Source of the DNA: an uncultured bacterium
Lineage (GTDB): Bacteria > Actinomycetota > Coriobacteriia > Coriobacteriales > Coriobacteriaceae
Length of the DNA stretch: 64,000 nt
Direction of reading: 5' to 3'
NCBI GenBank assembly: GCA_905214425.1
Contig: CAJMLY010000004.1
Location: forward strand, 88,555 to 152,554
Shown one piece after another: positions 45,543-53,326 of this stretch. A model generated the notes under the pieces. The model was not told the DNA's origin, did not search any database, and worked only from the letters and a program-made list of their open reading frames with translations. The translations under genes were made by a program, and so were the position numbers. The first letter of the stretch is position 1; each line of letters starts with the position of its first letter.

Positions 45543-46966
45543 GGACCGGGGCGCGAGGTCGCGGGGGCATGCCGCTCTCCTTCGTCATCGCGCGCTACTT
45601 CGCCTACGCGTTCGCGGCGGTCGCCACGGCGTGGCTCGCCTCGTTCATGACGCTCTCCGTGGCGATCAACGCGGGCTTCGTCTACGAGGCTAGCTGGGGG
45701 CCGGCCAATGCGCGCGAGGTCGCGGAGGGCCTGGCACGCGACGGCGTCTGCGGGCAGCAGGACGTGCCGACGGCGTACCGCTACCTCATCCTGAACAAGG
45801 ACGGAAACGTGCTGATGACAGACCTCGAGGGCACGCGGCTCGAGGACGCGACGGAAATGGCCCGTGCGGCACTCGCCGCGGATCCGGGCACAGTGGAGAT
45901 CGAGGGCGGGGGCTCGGGCCTCACCTACGCCGCGTTCCCGCTCAAGGGCGGCGGGGCCTGCGCACTCGTCAGCGAGTACCTGCCGCAGTGGGTCTCGCGC
46001 GACCTCGCCGGCCTGCTTCCCAACCCGCAGAGCCTCATGCTCGTCGGCGCCGCTGCGGGAAGCGCGCTCGCGCTCGCGCTCGTAGCGCGCCGCGCGAGCC
46101 GCGTGATCTCGCGCAAGATGGCGCCGCTCGCGGAGGCGGCGGGGCGCGTCGGCGCGGGAGAGCTCGACTTCGCGGTCGGCAGCACCAACGTGCGCGAGGT
46201 GAACGACGTCCTCGCCGCGATGGACGCCATGCGGGCCTCCCTCGCCGAGTCGCTCGAGGCCCGCTGGGCCGCGGAGCGGGGGCAGCGCGAGCAGGTGGCG
46301 TCGCTCGCCCACGACCTCAAGACGCCGCTCACCGTGCTGCGCGCCAACGCCGACTTCGTGGCGGAGGAGCTGGAAGACGAGAAAGACGCCGACCTCGCGG
46401 CCGCCGCGCGCGACATAGCCGGCAGTGTCGAAAGGCTCGACGGCTACGTACGCCTGCTCATCGAGGCCTCGCGCGGGTCCGGCGGGGCGGAGAGGGCCCC
46501 CATGCGGCCGGCCGAGCTCTGCGAGCAGGTTCTCGCCGAGGCCGCTCAGATCGCCCGGGCACGAGGCGTGACGCTCGACGCGGCCACGGGCCCCGCTGTC
46601 GCGGGCGCGCCCGAGGCCCCGCTCGACCGAACCGCCCTGGCGCGAGCCGCCGCGAACCTCGTGGCCAACGCCGCCGAGCACGCGCGCTCGCGCGTGGCTG
46701 TCTCCTGCGACGTCGCGGGAGGGCGCCTCGTCATCGAGGTCGCCGACGACGGACCGGGCTTTTCTCCCGCCGCCCTCGAACGCGGCTGCGAGCGCCTCTT
46801 CACAGACGACTCCTCCCGCTCCTCGCGTGACGGGGGCCGCCACTACGGGCTCGGCCTCCACGTCGCCTCCGAGGCCGCGAGCGCCCACGGGGGCTCCGTC
46901 TCGCTCGCCAACGGCCCCTCGGGCGGCGCGGTGGCCACCATCGCGGTCCCCCTGTGCGGGGCCTGA
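45530..46966 (+). CDS. HAMP-domain sensor histidine kinase
   Basis: 478 residues: a transmembrane helix near 20-45, an extracellular loop of about 120 residues, a second helix near 160-185, HAMP, then HisKA with His261 (LAHDLKTPLTVLR) and a HATPase domain (N box AANLVANAAEHA; G boxes DDGPGFS and GLGLHVASEAA). GTG at 45530 overlaps the regulator; ATG at 45569 is an alternative. The signal is probably the peptide exported by the linked transporter. Confidence 0.9.
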   Translation: MAALRTGARGRGGMPLSFVIARYFAYAFAAVATAWLASFMTLSVAINAGFVYEASWGPANAREVAEGLARDGVCGQQDVPTAYRYLILNKDGNVLMTDLEGTRLEDATEMARAALAADPGTVEIEGGGSGLTYAAFPLKGGGACALVSEYLPQWVSRDLAGLLPNPQSLMLVGAAAGSALALALVARRASRVISRKMAPLAEAAGRVGAGELDFAVGSTNVREVNDVLAAMDAMRASLAESLEARWAAERGQREQVASLAHDLKTPLTVLRANADFVAEELEDEKDADLAAAARDIAGSVERLDGYVRLLIEASRGSGGAERAPMRPAELCEQVLAEAAQIARARGVTLDAATGPAVAGAPEAPLDRTALARAAANLVANAAEHARSRVAVSCDVAGGRLVIEVADDGPGFSPAALERGCERLFTDDSSRSSRDGGRHYGLGLHVASEAASAHGGSVSLANGPSGGAVATIAVPLCGA

Positions 46967-46978
46967 CGAATCAGGCCC

Positions 46979-47173
46979 TCACACTGGCATGCCTCGCAAC
47001 CAAACGCTTCCCGGATAATTCATGAGGCCGTACTCGTATTCGAGCCTGTCTATCTCGGCGGCGATGGCCTCCGTCATGTAGAAGTTTTTCGTGCGGCCCG
47101 TCGACTTCGCCAGGCGGTCGTACCTGTTCGCGAGGTCCTCGGGGATTCTCAGGGCTGCGGTGGCGGTTGCCAT
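46979..47173 (-). pseudogene. RHH antitoxin-like gene, apparently truncated
   Basis: 64 residues. The ribbon-helix-helix core is complete (TAALRIPEDLANRYDRLAKSTGRTKNFYMTEAI), as in RelB/DinJ-like antitoxins, but the protein stops soon after LEYEYGL with an unrelated tail (MNYPGSVWLRGMPV). Intact relatives as I recall them carry 20-30 further toxin-binding residues. No toxin gene follows; the histidine kinase ends 12 bases away. GGGAGG precedes the ATG. It may still bind DNA. Confidence 0.55.
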
Positions 47174-47197
47174 GATGCGCCTCCCAGTTGGATGCAA

Positions 47198-47804
47198 TAC
47201 GTGAATTACTTTCTATCACATCACCCGAATCCCGCACCGGCGTACGGCCGCATCTGCTTTTTTACCTTTCATTTGTCGACCGGCCCATGCCCGGCTTATT
47301 CAGCCGGGTTAAATCAACCATTGAATAAATCCAGGCCTGTAAGGGGCGGTGGAAATCCCTCGAGGACCGAGGGTGCCGTCCCCAGGTCGGCTCCTCGATG
47401 GCCGCGGCTGAATTCCCCTGTCATCGGCTGCGTGGGTTCCGGCACGGGGTTCTGGCGCTGCTCGAACGGGGCGCGAGGCTCGGCCGTCGGTCGTGCCGGA
47501 CGGTATGCGTTTTGGGACGCGAGCAAATTCAACGCCCGATCTGTAGGCGAGAAGCACACCATGTTTGAAAGCCGCGTTTCGCTTGGATACGACTGCTGGG
47601 ATTGCAGCGTCTCTAACATCATCTGCCACGGGAGCTTTAACGACAATGTTCCGAGCGTCATTGCGCAGAGATGGACGGTATGACACGCTTGGCAAAACCG
47701 GTGCAGCGGCATCGCATAGGGCGCAGGCATTAGTCCGGCCCTACGCGATGCCTGATTTTGAACTGCCAATTCAGAGCTTGAACGAGCCCACTCGCAATGA
47801 TGCC
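47198..47804. other. Gene-poor stretch with open frames on both strands
   Basis: About 600 bases without a convincing gene. A 163-codon frame on plus (47192-47683) and a 151-codon frame on minus (47314-47769) overlap, and neither has a ribosome site or a family I recognise. Structures seen: CCCGGCT/AGCCGGG hairpin at 47290-47308 and a 15-bp near-perfect inverted repeat, GGCATCGCATAGGGC at 47708-47722 with its partner at 47738-47752. It could be a decayed gene or a structured RNA. Confidence 0.4.
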
Positions 47805-48056
47805 TTACAGCTTCGGAAGCTCGGCATCTATCGAATGCGGCGTCGAATCATCGGAAACGCTGGTTTGGAGCTTCTTGTCGGGAAGCGCCGCAACGATCAT
47901 CGCGGCGCTCGCGGGCGTCGCGAACACGATTATGAAGGCCAGCTTTAACCTCTGGTCCCCATACCCTTTGTCACTCGCTGCTTTACCAATTAGCCCCCCT
48001 GAAAAATAGCAGGCTATGCCGTAGCAGATTATGAGGGCGTAAAAGATGATTTGCAT
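47805..48056 (-). CDS. Small membrane protein, unknown function
   Basis: 83 residues with two hydrophobic segments (about 2-26 and 40-60) and a polar C-terminus. AGGAAGAG lies upstream of the ATG at 48056, with usual spacing. Its stop abuts the structured gap. No family is recognised. It reads the same way as the larger membrane protein upstream, 74 bases away. Confidence 0.45.
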   Translation of the reverse strand: MQIIFYALIICYGIACYFSGGLIGKAASDKGYGDQRLKLAFIIVFATPASAAMIVAALPDKKLQTSVSDDSTPHSIDAELPKL

Positions 48057-48129
48057 GTGCTTCTCTTCCTAACTCGTAAAATACTTGATTTGCCCGACAT
48101 TCGGAATATCGTTGACTGAAAGCCGATGC

Positions 48130-49734
48130 TTAGTTATAGGGCGTGCGGAATTCTGTCGTCGCCAGCGTCTCTCCCGTCACGGGCTCAATTAACGTGATTC
48201 TATGGTCATAAATAACGGAACTTTGATTCCAAAGCCGAATGAGGTTCCACCCGCGCTTGAATCCTTTTACGTAGTTCGCGGGCTGCGTTTCAGAATAATT
48301 ATTTGTCACCTCGCCATCGATGCCCCATGCGTACTCCTCAAACACGCGGATATCGACCTCTTCTTGCGATCGGTCTCCGCCGTCAACGAAAACGTGTACA
48401 TAGGCGTCACCCATCGACTTCGAGCCGATTTCTGTCAGGGATGTTTCGGTATCGTTCTCATCGGAATTCACAAGAATTCTTACATCCAGTTTGTAAAGGT
48501 CGGAATAAAGTTCGGTGGCATCGCGATAGCCTACGTCCACGAGCTCGTCCAGGTATTCCTTCGTTTTGGAATCGCTGCTGTCATAGTGCTTCTTCACGTA
48601 CCCGTATTCGACCTCGTGGGCGCCGGTTTCATTGTCCGCATTCTTGAACCATTCGATAGCTTGGTCCGTATCCCCTTCCTTTGCATAATCCTCCGCCAGG
48701 GCATTGGCGGCCTTCGCCTCCATCTCAGACGCATCGCTGTATGATCGAATCAACTTGAATTCGGCATACGCCTTCCTATAATTGCCGCCTTCGTAAAGCG
48801 AGAATGCTTCCCTGTACCGAATTTCTTTTTGCAGCCCAGTAATTGCCTTTATCGCCATCGGCCTTCCCGCCGTCAGAAAGAAGACGAGAAGCACGGCGGC
48901 GGCCGTGGCGAGGCATAGCAGCAATTTGCGCTTCTTTGCCGATTTCGGCTCGAGCACGGCTAGCTTTTCTGAACATTCCTTAGCACGCTCTTCGGCGTCC
49001 TTCCAACCAGAGATGCCTTTGAAAAGTTCACGCGCTTTTTTCAGGTTTTCGACACTCTCTCCGCTGGCAATAAGTGAATCGGCCCTGTCGTATATGTTCT
49101 GAGACCGTATATCGGCCGATTTGCATAGGGATTCTTCGTCCTGCAAATCCGAGAGGAGGTCCTTGTGGCATTTGCACCTGTGGCAGCTTTCCCGCTCAAC
49201 GTTAATGCACCCGCATGCACACACCCACCATCCCTGATGGAACTGCGCCTTGCCGCCGGCGATTCGACTGTCGGCATGCAGTTCCTTCAGCTGGCGGTCC
49301 CTCTCGGCCATCGCCTTCTCGATCATCGAAAGCGGTTCGCGCTCGGGCGCTTCGACAGGCTCTCCGGTCGAGTGCCACTTCCCTTGCTGAGAGTCGATTT
49401 GAAGCAGCTTTATGAAAACGGACTCGACGTCTCCCCTCGGCAGCGCCGTTGCCTTAAGGGCTCCCTGCTCGCATTGCGGCAGGTCTAAGTCTAGTTCCGA
49501 AAAGGGGACATAGCCTCTGGACCCATCGGCATAGTCGACATGGGCGATTCCGGAGATGGAGTTCAAGATATCCGCTGAGAGATTCTCGATCTTTATCTGC
49601 AGATAAGCCTCAGAGGTGTCGACGTTTCTCGCGACCTGGACGACCGTTACCATCGCCGGGCATCCGGGCTCCCATTTCAGCAGGCTCGAATCCCCGGACC
49701 AGTCATCCCTGAAGACAACTTTATAGTTACCCAA
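48130..49734 (-). CDS. Zinc-ribbon, single-pass membrane protein with extracellular helical repeats
   Basis: 534 residues. A beta-rich N-terminal domain (1-120) is followed by a four-cysteine zinc motif near 172-190 (CACGCINVERESCHRCKC), a cytoplasmic helical segment, one transmembrane helix near 272-292, TPR-like helices (YRKAYAEFKLIRSYSDASEMEAKA in part), and a C-terminal domain of about 130 residues. Start is TTG with GGAGG 8 bases upstream. I do not recognise a named family; the layout resembles zinc-ribbon membrane proteins of unknown role in gut actinobacteria. Confidence 0.7.
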   Translation of the reverse strand: MGNYKVVFRDDWSGDSSLLKWEPGCPAMVTVVQVARNVDTSEAYLQIKIENLSADILNSISGIAHVDYADGSRGYVPFSELDLDLPQCEQGALKATALPRGDVESVFIKLLQIDSQQGKWHSTGEPVEAPEREPLSMIEKAMAERDRQLKELHADSRIAGGKAQFHQGWWVCACGCINVERESCHRCKCHKDLLSDLQDEESLCKSADIRSQNIYDRADSLIASGESVENLKKARELFKGISGWKDAEERAKECSEKLAVLEPKSAKKRKLLLCLATAAAVLLVFFLTAGRPMAIKAITGLQKEIRYREAFSLYEGGNYRKAYAEFKLIRSYSDASEMEAKAANALAEDYAKEGDTDQAIEWFKNADNETGAHEVEYGYVKKHYDSSDSKTKEYLDELVDVGYRDATELYSDLYKLDVRILVNSDENDTETSLTEIGSKSMGDAYVHVFVDGGDRSQEEVDIRVFEEYAWGIDGEVTNNYSETQPANYVKGFKRGWNLIRLWNQSSVIYDHRITLIEPVTGETLATTEFRTPYN

Positions 49735-50131
49735 TCACCTTACCTCCTGTATTCGCGGCTTTTGGAACGGCTTAGGCTATAAGACGGTTCCCACCAGCTT
49801 TCCAACTCAATTTTACTTACGCTACCTGCGAATTTGTTGAGCAACAAATTTGGATATGCGAGTGGTCGGTTAAGCCGCGCAGGCGTTGGACTAATTATTC
49901 TTTGCCGCTGCGGCAAGACCAGCGCAACCTTTTGGGATAGTCCTACGCTCGGCGATGCATCTACAAGCCCTGAGCGAAGGGAGTGTCGCATATGTATGCA
50001 GCGGCGCGGAACCTTCGGGGGGTGTTCCTATAGTTTTGTCAACTGGGAAATGCTCTCCGTGCGACCGAATCGCGGCATGCTGACGCCAAGCCATTAGGCC
50101 GGTGGGCTTCAGTCTGCTCGGTGCGTTTCGG
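49735..50131. other. Gap holding an orphan pilin leader and one IS110 end
   Basis: 397 bases. 49902-50022 resembles the leader of the pilin gene at 57729 (see the separate entry) but is followed by no pilin. From about 50023 to 50131 lies the non-coding downstream end of the IS110-type element. Confidence 0.55.
49902..50027 (+). promoter_or_regulatory. Orphan pilin leader (copy L1)
   Basis: Shared blocks with 57636-57770 in the same order and spacing: palindrome TTGCCGC-T-GCGGCAA (49902-49916), CCCTGAGCGAAGGGAG (near 49968), two overlapping start codons ATGTATG (49992 and 49996), AGCGGC, and a G6 tract (50017-50022). After the G tract the sequence diverges. Read from the first ATG, ten codons lead into the G tract in the frame used by the pilin body at 51559. 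Confidence 0.65.
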
Positions 50132-51289
50132 CTAGGCTGCGTAAGGCACCCTGTCTCGCATGACCGCGTAGATGACCTTCAGTCTCTTTCGCGCCAGCGC
50201 CTTGAGCGCCTTGCCGTGCGACATGCCCCGCTCCCGGCACCTGGTGTAGTAGTCGCCCCATCTCCCCTCTGTCCGGGTAAGGCAGTTACATGAGAATATG
50301 AGCAGGTTCTTCAGCCTCTTGTTGCCTTGGCGCGATGCCGTCACCGAGGAGATCGAGGTTCCCGACTGGCGGTTGCGCGGCGCCAGGCCGCAGTACGACG
50401 CGAGCCTGTCGTGACTGGGGAAGTCTTCGATGTCGATGGAGATCGCAAGCTCGGAAGCGGTTTTGGGCCCGATGCCCGACACCGTCAGGAGGCATCGGTA
50501 GGTATCGTCGCCCTCGAGCAGGGCGGAGATCTCCGCCGTGATCGCCTCGATCTCCGCCGAGTTCTCGGATATCCTGCGCGCGAGCAGTTTCACCGCCCGG
50601 TCCTCGGCGGCGACGACCGACGCATCCGGCCTTGTCGAGGAGGTTGTCGAGCGGACGAGGGCCTCGATCTTACCGCGCGCCGCCCCACGCGTGAGCGCCG
50701 CCGCCCTGCGGGGCCCGGCGTCGGCTACCGACCAGGCCCCGCCGAGGGATGCCATGAGCCTCAGCTGGGGCCCGTCGGACAGGTCGACCAGTGCCTCGAA
50801 GGCGGGGCACGATTCCAGCAGGATGCTGCGCAGCCGGTTCTTATTCCTAGTGTTCTCGCAGGTCAGGAAGTTCCTCTGGGCGGCCAGCGCCCTCGCCGCC
50901 GCAATCGTCGGACCCGGGTCTCCGACCGGCAGGAACGCGTCGGGGATGCCAAGCGCCGTCTTCGCGATGACCATCGCGTCTCGCTCGTCGGTCTTGGCGT
51001 CGCCGGCGAAGAGCCTGGCGGCCCCGTGCGCCGCGAGTCCCGGCAGGTACGCCGCCGACATCCCGGCCGCCCTGGCGCGGGCGAGCGCGAGGGCGCCTAT
51101 GTTGCGCGACTGGTCGACGACCACGAGCGCATCGGGGAAGCGGCCGAACAGCGAGTCCAGGTCGTCCTCCCTGTTCGCGACGGGGGTGCTCAACAGCACC
51201 TCGCCATCTCGAGTCGCGACGCATGCCCAGTGGGACGATTTCCCGACATCGAGCCCGATGACGGCTTCCGGCATTCTAATTGGTGCCAC
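50132..51289 (-). CDS. IS110 family transposase
   Basis: 385 residues. N-terminal DEDD domain (VIGLDVGKSSHWACV; VVDQSRNIGALALARARAAG; GDAKTDERDAMVIAKTA) and C-terminal transposase_20 domain (LLTVSGIGPKTASELAISIDIEDF, with the catalytic-Ser region near SGTSISSVTASRQGNKRLK). IS110 recombinases work with a bridge RNA that pairs with target and donor DNA. GTG at 51289 is chosen because GGAGG lies 8 bases upstream. The gene looks intact. Confidence 0.9.
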   Translation of the reverse strand: MAPIRMPEAVIGLDVGKSSHWACVATRDGEVLLSTPVANREDDLDSLFGRFPDALVVVDQSRNIGALALARARAAGMSAAYLPGLAAHGAARLFAGDAKTDERDAMVIAKTALGIPDAFLPVGDPGPTIAAARALAAQRNFLTCENTRNKNRLRSILLESCPAFEALVDLSDGPQLRLMASLGGAWSVADAGPRRAAALTRGAARGKIEALVRSTTSSTRPDASVVAAEDRAVKLLARRISENSAEIEAITAEISALLEGDDTYRCLLTVSGIGPKTASELAISIDIEDFPSHDRLASYCGLAPRNRQSGTSISSVTASRQGNKRLKNLLIFSCNCLTRTEGRWGDYYTRCRERGMSHGKALKALARKRLKVIYAVMRDRVPYAA

Positions 51290-51558
51290 GGTGGTATCCT
51301 CCAATCGGTAGGCCGATCGGAACCCCTCCCCGCGACACCCACATTACCTGACCGTGGCGCTTGCGCCCGGCAGTTTCCTATCAGTCGTCCGGAGCGGCGA
51401 GCGCCCCCGGTGGCAACACCCCCCGGGCCCTCTACGGGGCAGGGGCAGACGGCCATCCGGAGGCGCCCGATCGGCGGCCCCTCGGGGCTTGCCCGTATCG
51501 TAGGCAATGCGCCGAATGCTCGCCATCGAAATTTATCGATGGCCTATTTCAGACTGTA
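51290..51558 (-). ncRNA. Candidate IS110 bridge RNA region
   Basis: In IS110-group elements the bridge RNA is encoded in the non-coding end upstream of the transposase; this 269-base region is that end here. On the minus strand it opens with a hairpin CCATCGA-TAAATT-TCGATGG and is rich in G+C stems. It contains CGGGGGGTGTT (complement of 51415-51425), identical to the left IS-target junction at 50016-50026. RNA limits and loops are not established. Confidence 0.4.
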
Positions 51559-52524
51559 ATGGGGGTATCTCCTAGGAATACCCGCCCCCGAGGTCAATCT
51601 ATCATCGAGTACGTCCTGATCATCGCGATCATCGGCCTGGTCATCGTGTTCGCGGGACCCGGCGTGGCCAGATCCATCCGCAACCAGTTCAACCTGGTCG
51701 GCAACACGGTGAACAGCGGGACGACCGGCGGCACCGATGCCGGCGGGGCGTCCGGCGGCGGTGCCGCAGGAGCCGATTCCGCGACCGTCCAGGCGGCCAT
51801 CGCCAAGGACGCGAAGGACTGGACGCTCGACGAGCAGAAGGCAGTGGCCGAGGACATCGCCGCAAAGGGCGAGGCATCGCCCGCTTACGCCAAGGTGAGG
51901 GCAGCGATGGACGCAGGGACGAAGTTCTCGATGAAGCTGACGGACGGGCAGACGCTTGAGTACAAGATCATCGGCATCGACCACGATGATTTGGCCGATG
52001 GAAGCGGTAAAGCGGGCCTGACGTTCCTCACCACCTCGAGGAATATTTCTTCCAGCGTGAACGCACCAGAAACCAACGTTGGCGGTTGGGAGAAGTCCAA
52101 ACTCCGCGCGAAGATGAACTCCGACGAAATCTGGAACCTCATGCCCGCCGACTTCCGGTCCAAGGTGAAATCGGTCAGGAAGCTGACGAACAACGTCGGC
52201 GGAACCGACAAGAATGCCGCCGTGACGGCCACCTCGGACAAGCTGTTCCTGCTCAGCTACTCCGAGATAGTCCCCACCTCCTACTGGGCAGCCGAGTATC
52301 CCTGGACTTCCTCCGAGGTTTCCCAGTACGAGGCCTTCAAGGGCAAGGTGACGGAGAACCATTCTGAAAATGCCTGCCTGCAGATTGGCTACCATTGGTG
52401 GGAGCGTTCGGTGAGTCCGTTCAGCTCTACGACGAGATACTTCTGTGTCGGCTACAGCGGCAATCCGTCGAATACTGATGGCGCGGCTGGCTTGCTTTGC
52501 GTCTGTCCCGCTTGGTGCTTCTAG
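51559..52524 (+). CDS. Flp-type pilin/DUF6273 fusion protein, copy 1
   Basis: 321 residues. A short leader ends in Gly12; then comes QSIIEYVLIIAIIGLVIVF, with Glu at position 5 and Glu-Tyr as in Flp/class III prepilins cut by a TadV-type peptidase. A Gly/Ala-rich linker follows, then a charged region and a C-terminal DUF6273-like domain (WEKSKLRAKMNSDEIWNLMP; WWERSV; CVCPAWCF). No tad assembly genes are in the window. The ATG at 51559 lies at the IS110 edge and has no good ribosome site; the original leader may be at 49902. Confidence 0.7.
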   Translation: MGVSPRNTRPRGQSIIEYVLIIAIIGLVIVFAGPGVARSIRNQFNLVGNTVNSGTTGGTDAGGASGGGAAGADSATVQAAIAKDAKDWTLDEQKAVAEDIAAKGEASPAYAKVRAAMDAGTKFSMKLTDGQTLEYKIIGIDHDDLADGSGKAGLTFLTTSRNISSSVNAPETNVGGWEKSKLRAKMNSDEIWNLMPADFRSKVKSVRKLTNNVGGTDKNAAVTATSDKLFLLSYSEIVPTSYWAAEYPWTSSEVSQYEAFKGKVTENHSENACLQIGYHWWERSVSPFSSTTRYFCVGYSGNPSNTDGAAGLLCVCPAWCF

Positions 52525-52536
52525 CTTGTCTAATGC

Positions 52537-52570
52537 AAGGCCCGTGCGACTCCGCGCGGGCCTTTCTTTT
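52537..52570 (+). terminator. Terminator after pilin copy 1
   Basis: Stem AAGGCCCG/CGGGCCTT with a 12-base loop, then TCTTTT. Confidence 0.8.
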
Positions 52571-52993
52571 GGCGATTCTCGAACAATTTGAGGTTCATGG
52601 CACAGGTAGTCGATTTGAGGAAAAATGGGGCCATACAGCGGCTCTCAGATCGCCCGCCGCACTCCCCCGCCATTACCGCTGCGGCATCCTCGTATGGAGC
52701 CCATCCTGCTTGGCGTTTCGTTGCAACAGCCCACTTGTCCACCGATCAAGTGAACTACTGGAATAAATATAGCGACACGCTTGTTCGTTACAGTCGTTAT
52801 ATCTATGTAAATCGCCGCGATAAATACAGCCTGTACTCGGCTGTATACCAGCTACGCGTATGTAGATTCACATCGCGTTAATAAATCGGCTCAAGCGCGT
52901 GCAAAACGCGCAAGTAACCGCAAAAAGCGAGTATTGCGCAGGTAGATTTTTGACACCCTGTTGCTTACTTAAAATTAATCAATTGCTTAAAAT

Positions 52994-53024
52994 AAAAAAA
53001 GGTCAGGCACTAGGTGCCTGACCT
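52994..53024 (-). terminator. Terminator of the interrupted tRNA-Pro gene
   Basis: On the minus strand, AGGTCAGGCAC-CTA-GTGCCTGACCT is followed by seven T. It lies 10 bases after the CCA end of the tRNA remnant, so it is the tRNA gene's own terminator. Confidence 0.85.
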
Positions 53025-53033
53025 GCAAACTTC

Positions 53034-53078
53034 TGGTCGGGACGACTGGATTCGAACCAGCGACCCCTTGACCCCCAG
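53034..53078 (-). tRNA. 3' part of tRNA-Pro(GGG): left attachment site of an integrative element
   Basis: On the minus strand the sequence runs from the anticodon loop CTGGGGG through TCAAG, variable loop, T arm (GCTGG-TTCGAAT-CCAGT) to CGTCCCGACCA. The 5' half is absent: upstream there is no matching TCGGGACG acceptor strand, and the 5' anticodon stem is not restored. This is what remains when a tyrosine integrase recombines inside the tRNA 3' end. The identity block should be the 45-base att core. Confidence 0.85.
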
Positions 53079-53093
53079 ACCCCTATTTTTGGC

Positions 53094-53290
53094 TCTACCT
53101 GTGGTTTTTTTATTATAGGACGCGCAAATAGCGCATGTAAGCTGTTTCCGCATATGTAAATTAACGCAGGTAAACACAGGTTTCTATATCTCGTTATAAT
53201 TCGACTTACAAACTCATGGCGCAGTCGGTGATTCTCTGGCGACTCCGGAGGCTCCGGAATCACAGACTTTTGAGTTTCCGCAGGTAGATA
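53094..53290. promoter_or_regulatory. Putative integrase arm-type sites
   Basis: The motif GCAGGTA with A/G-rich flanks recurs around the junction: CGCAGGTAAAC at 53165-53175, CGCAGGTAGATA at 53279-53290, and an inverted form TCTACCTGTGG at 53094-53104; another, GCGCAGGTAGA, lies outside at 52936-52946. Spacing and position between att core and integrase fit arm sites, by inference only. Confidence 0.4.
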
Positions 53291-53326
53291 TGCATATCTG
53301 GAATCACGAAGTGTTTTGGGAGCAAA

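Larger units (their letters stand above)
50023..51560 (-). mobile_element. IS110 family element
   Basis: Approximate limits. One transposase gene on the minus strand, a 270-base non-coding region upstream of it and about 110 bases downstream, without terminal inverted repeats, as expected for IS110. The outer sequences on both sides are G-rich and match the pilin leader and pilin body respectively, so the element seems to sit in the pilin's G tract. Exact ends need an empty-site comparison. Confidence 0.6.
52525..53033. other. Gap between pilin copy 1 and the tRNA-Pro remnant
   Basis: 509 bases. It holds the pilin terminator on the plus strand and the tRNA terminator on the minus strand. Between them the sequence is A+T-richer, with short repeats around CGCGTA/GTGTAAAT, and no supported gene; a 97-codon frame at 52588 has no ribosome site or family. 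Confidence 0.5.

Noticed and set aside
47192..47683. A 163-codon plus-strand coding gene
   Set aside because: No ribosome site, no recognised family, an overlapping frame of equal length on the other strand, and the start overlaps the upstream region of the RHH gene.
52588..52881. A 97-codon gene after pilin copy 1
   Set aside because: No ribosome site, odd composition and overlap with A+T-rich flank; no family seen.
53034..53110. A complete tRNA-Pro gene
   Set aside because: The acceptor 5' strand, D arm and 5' anticodon stem are missing; only the 3' end is present.
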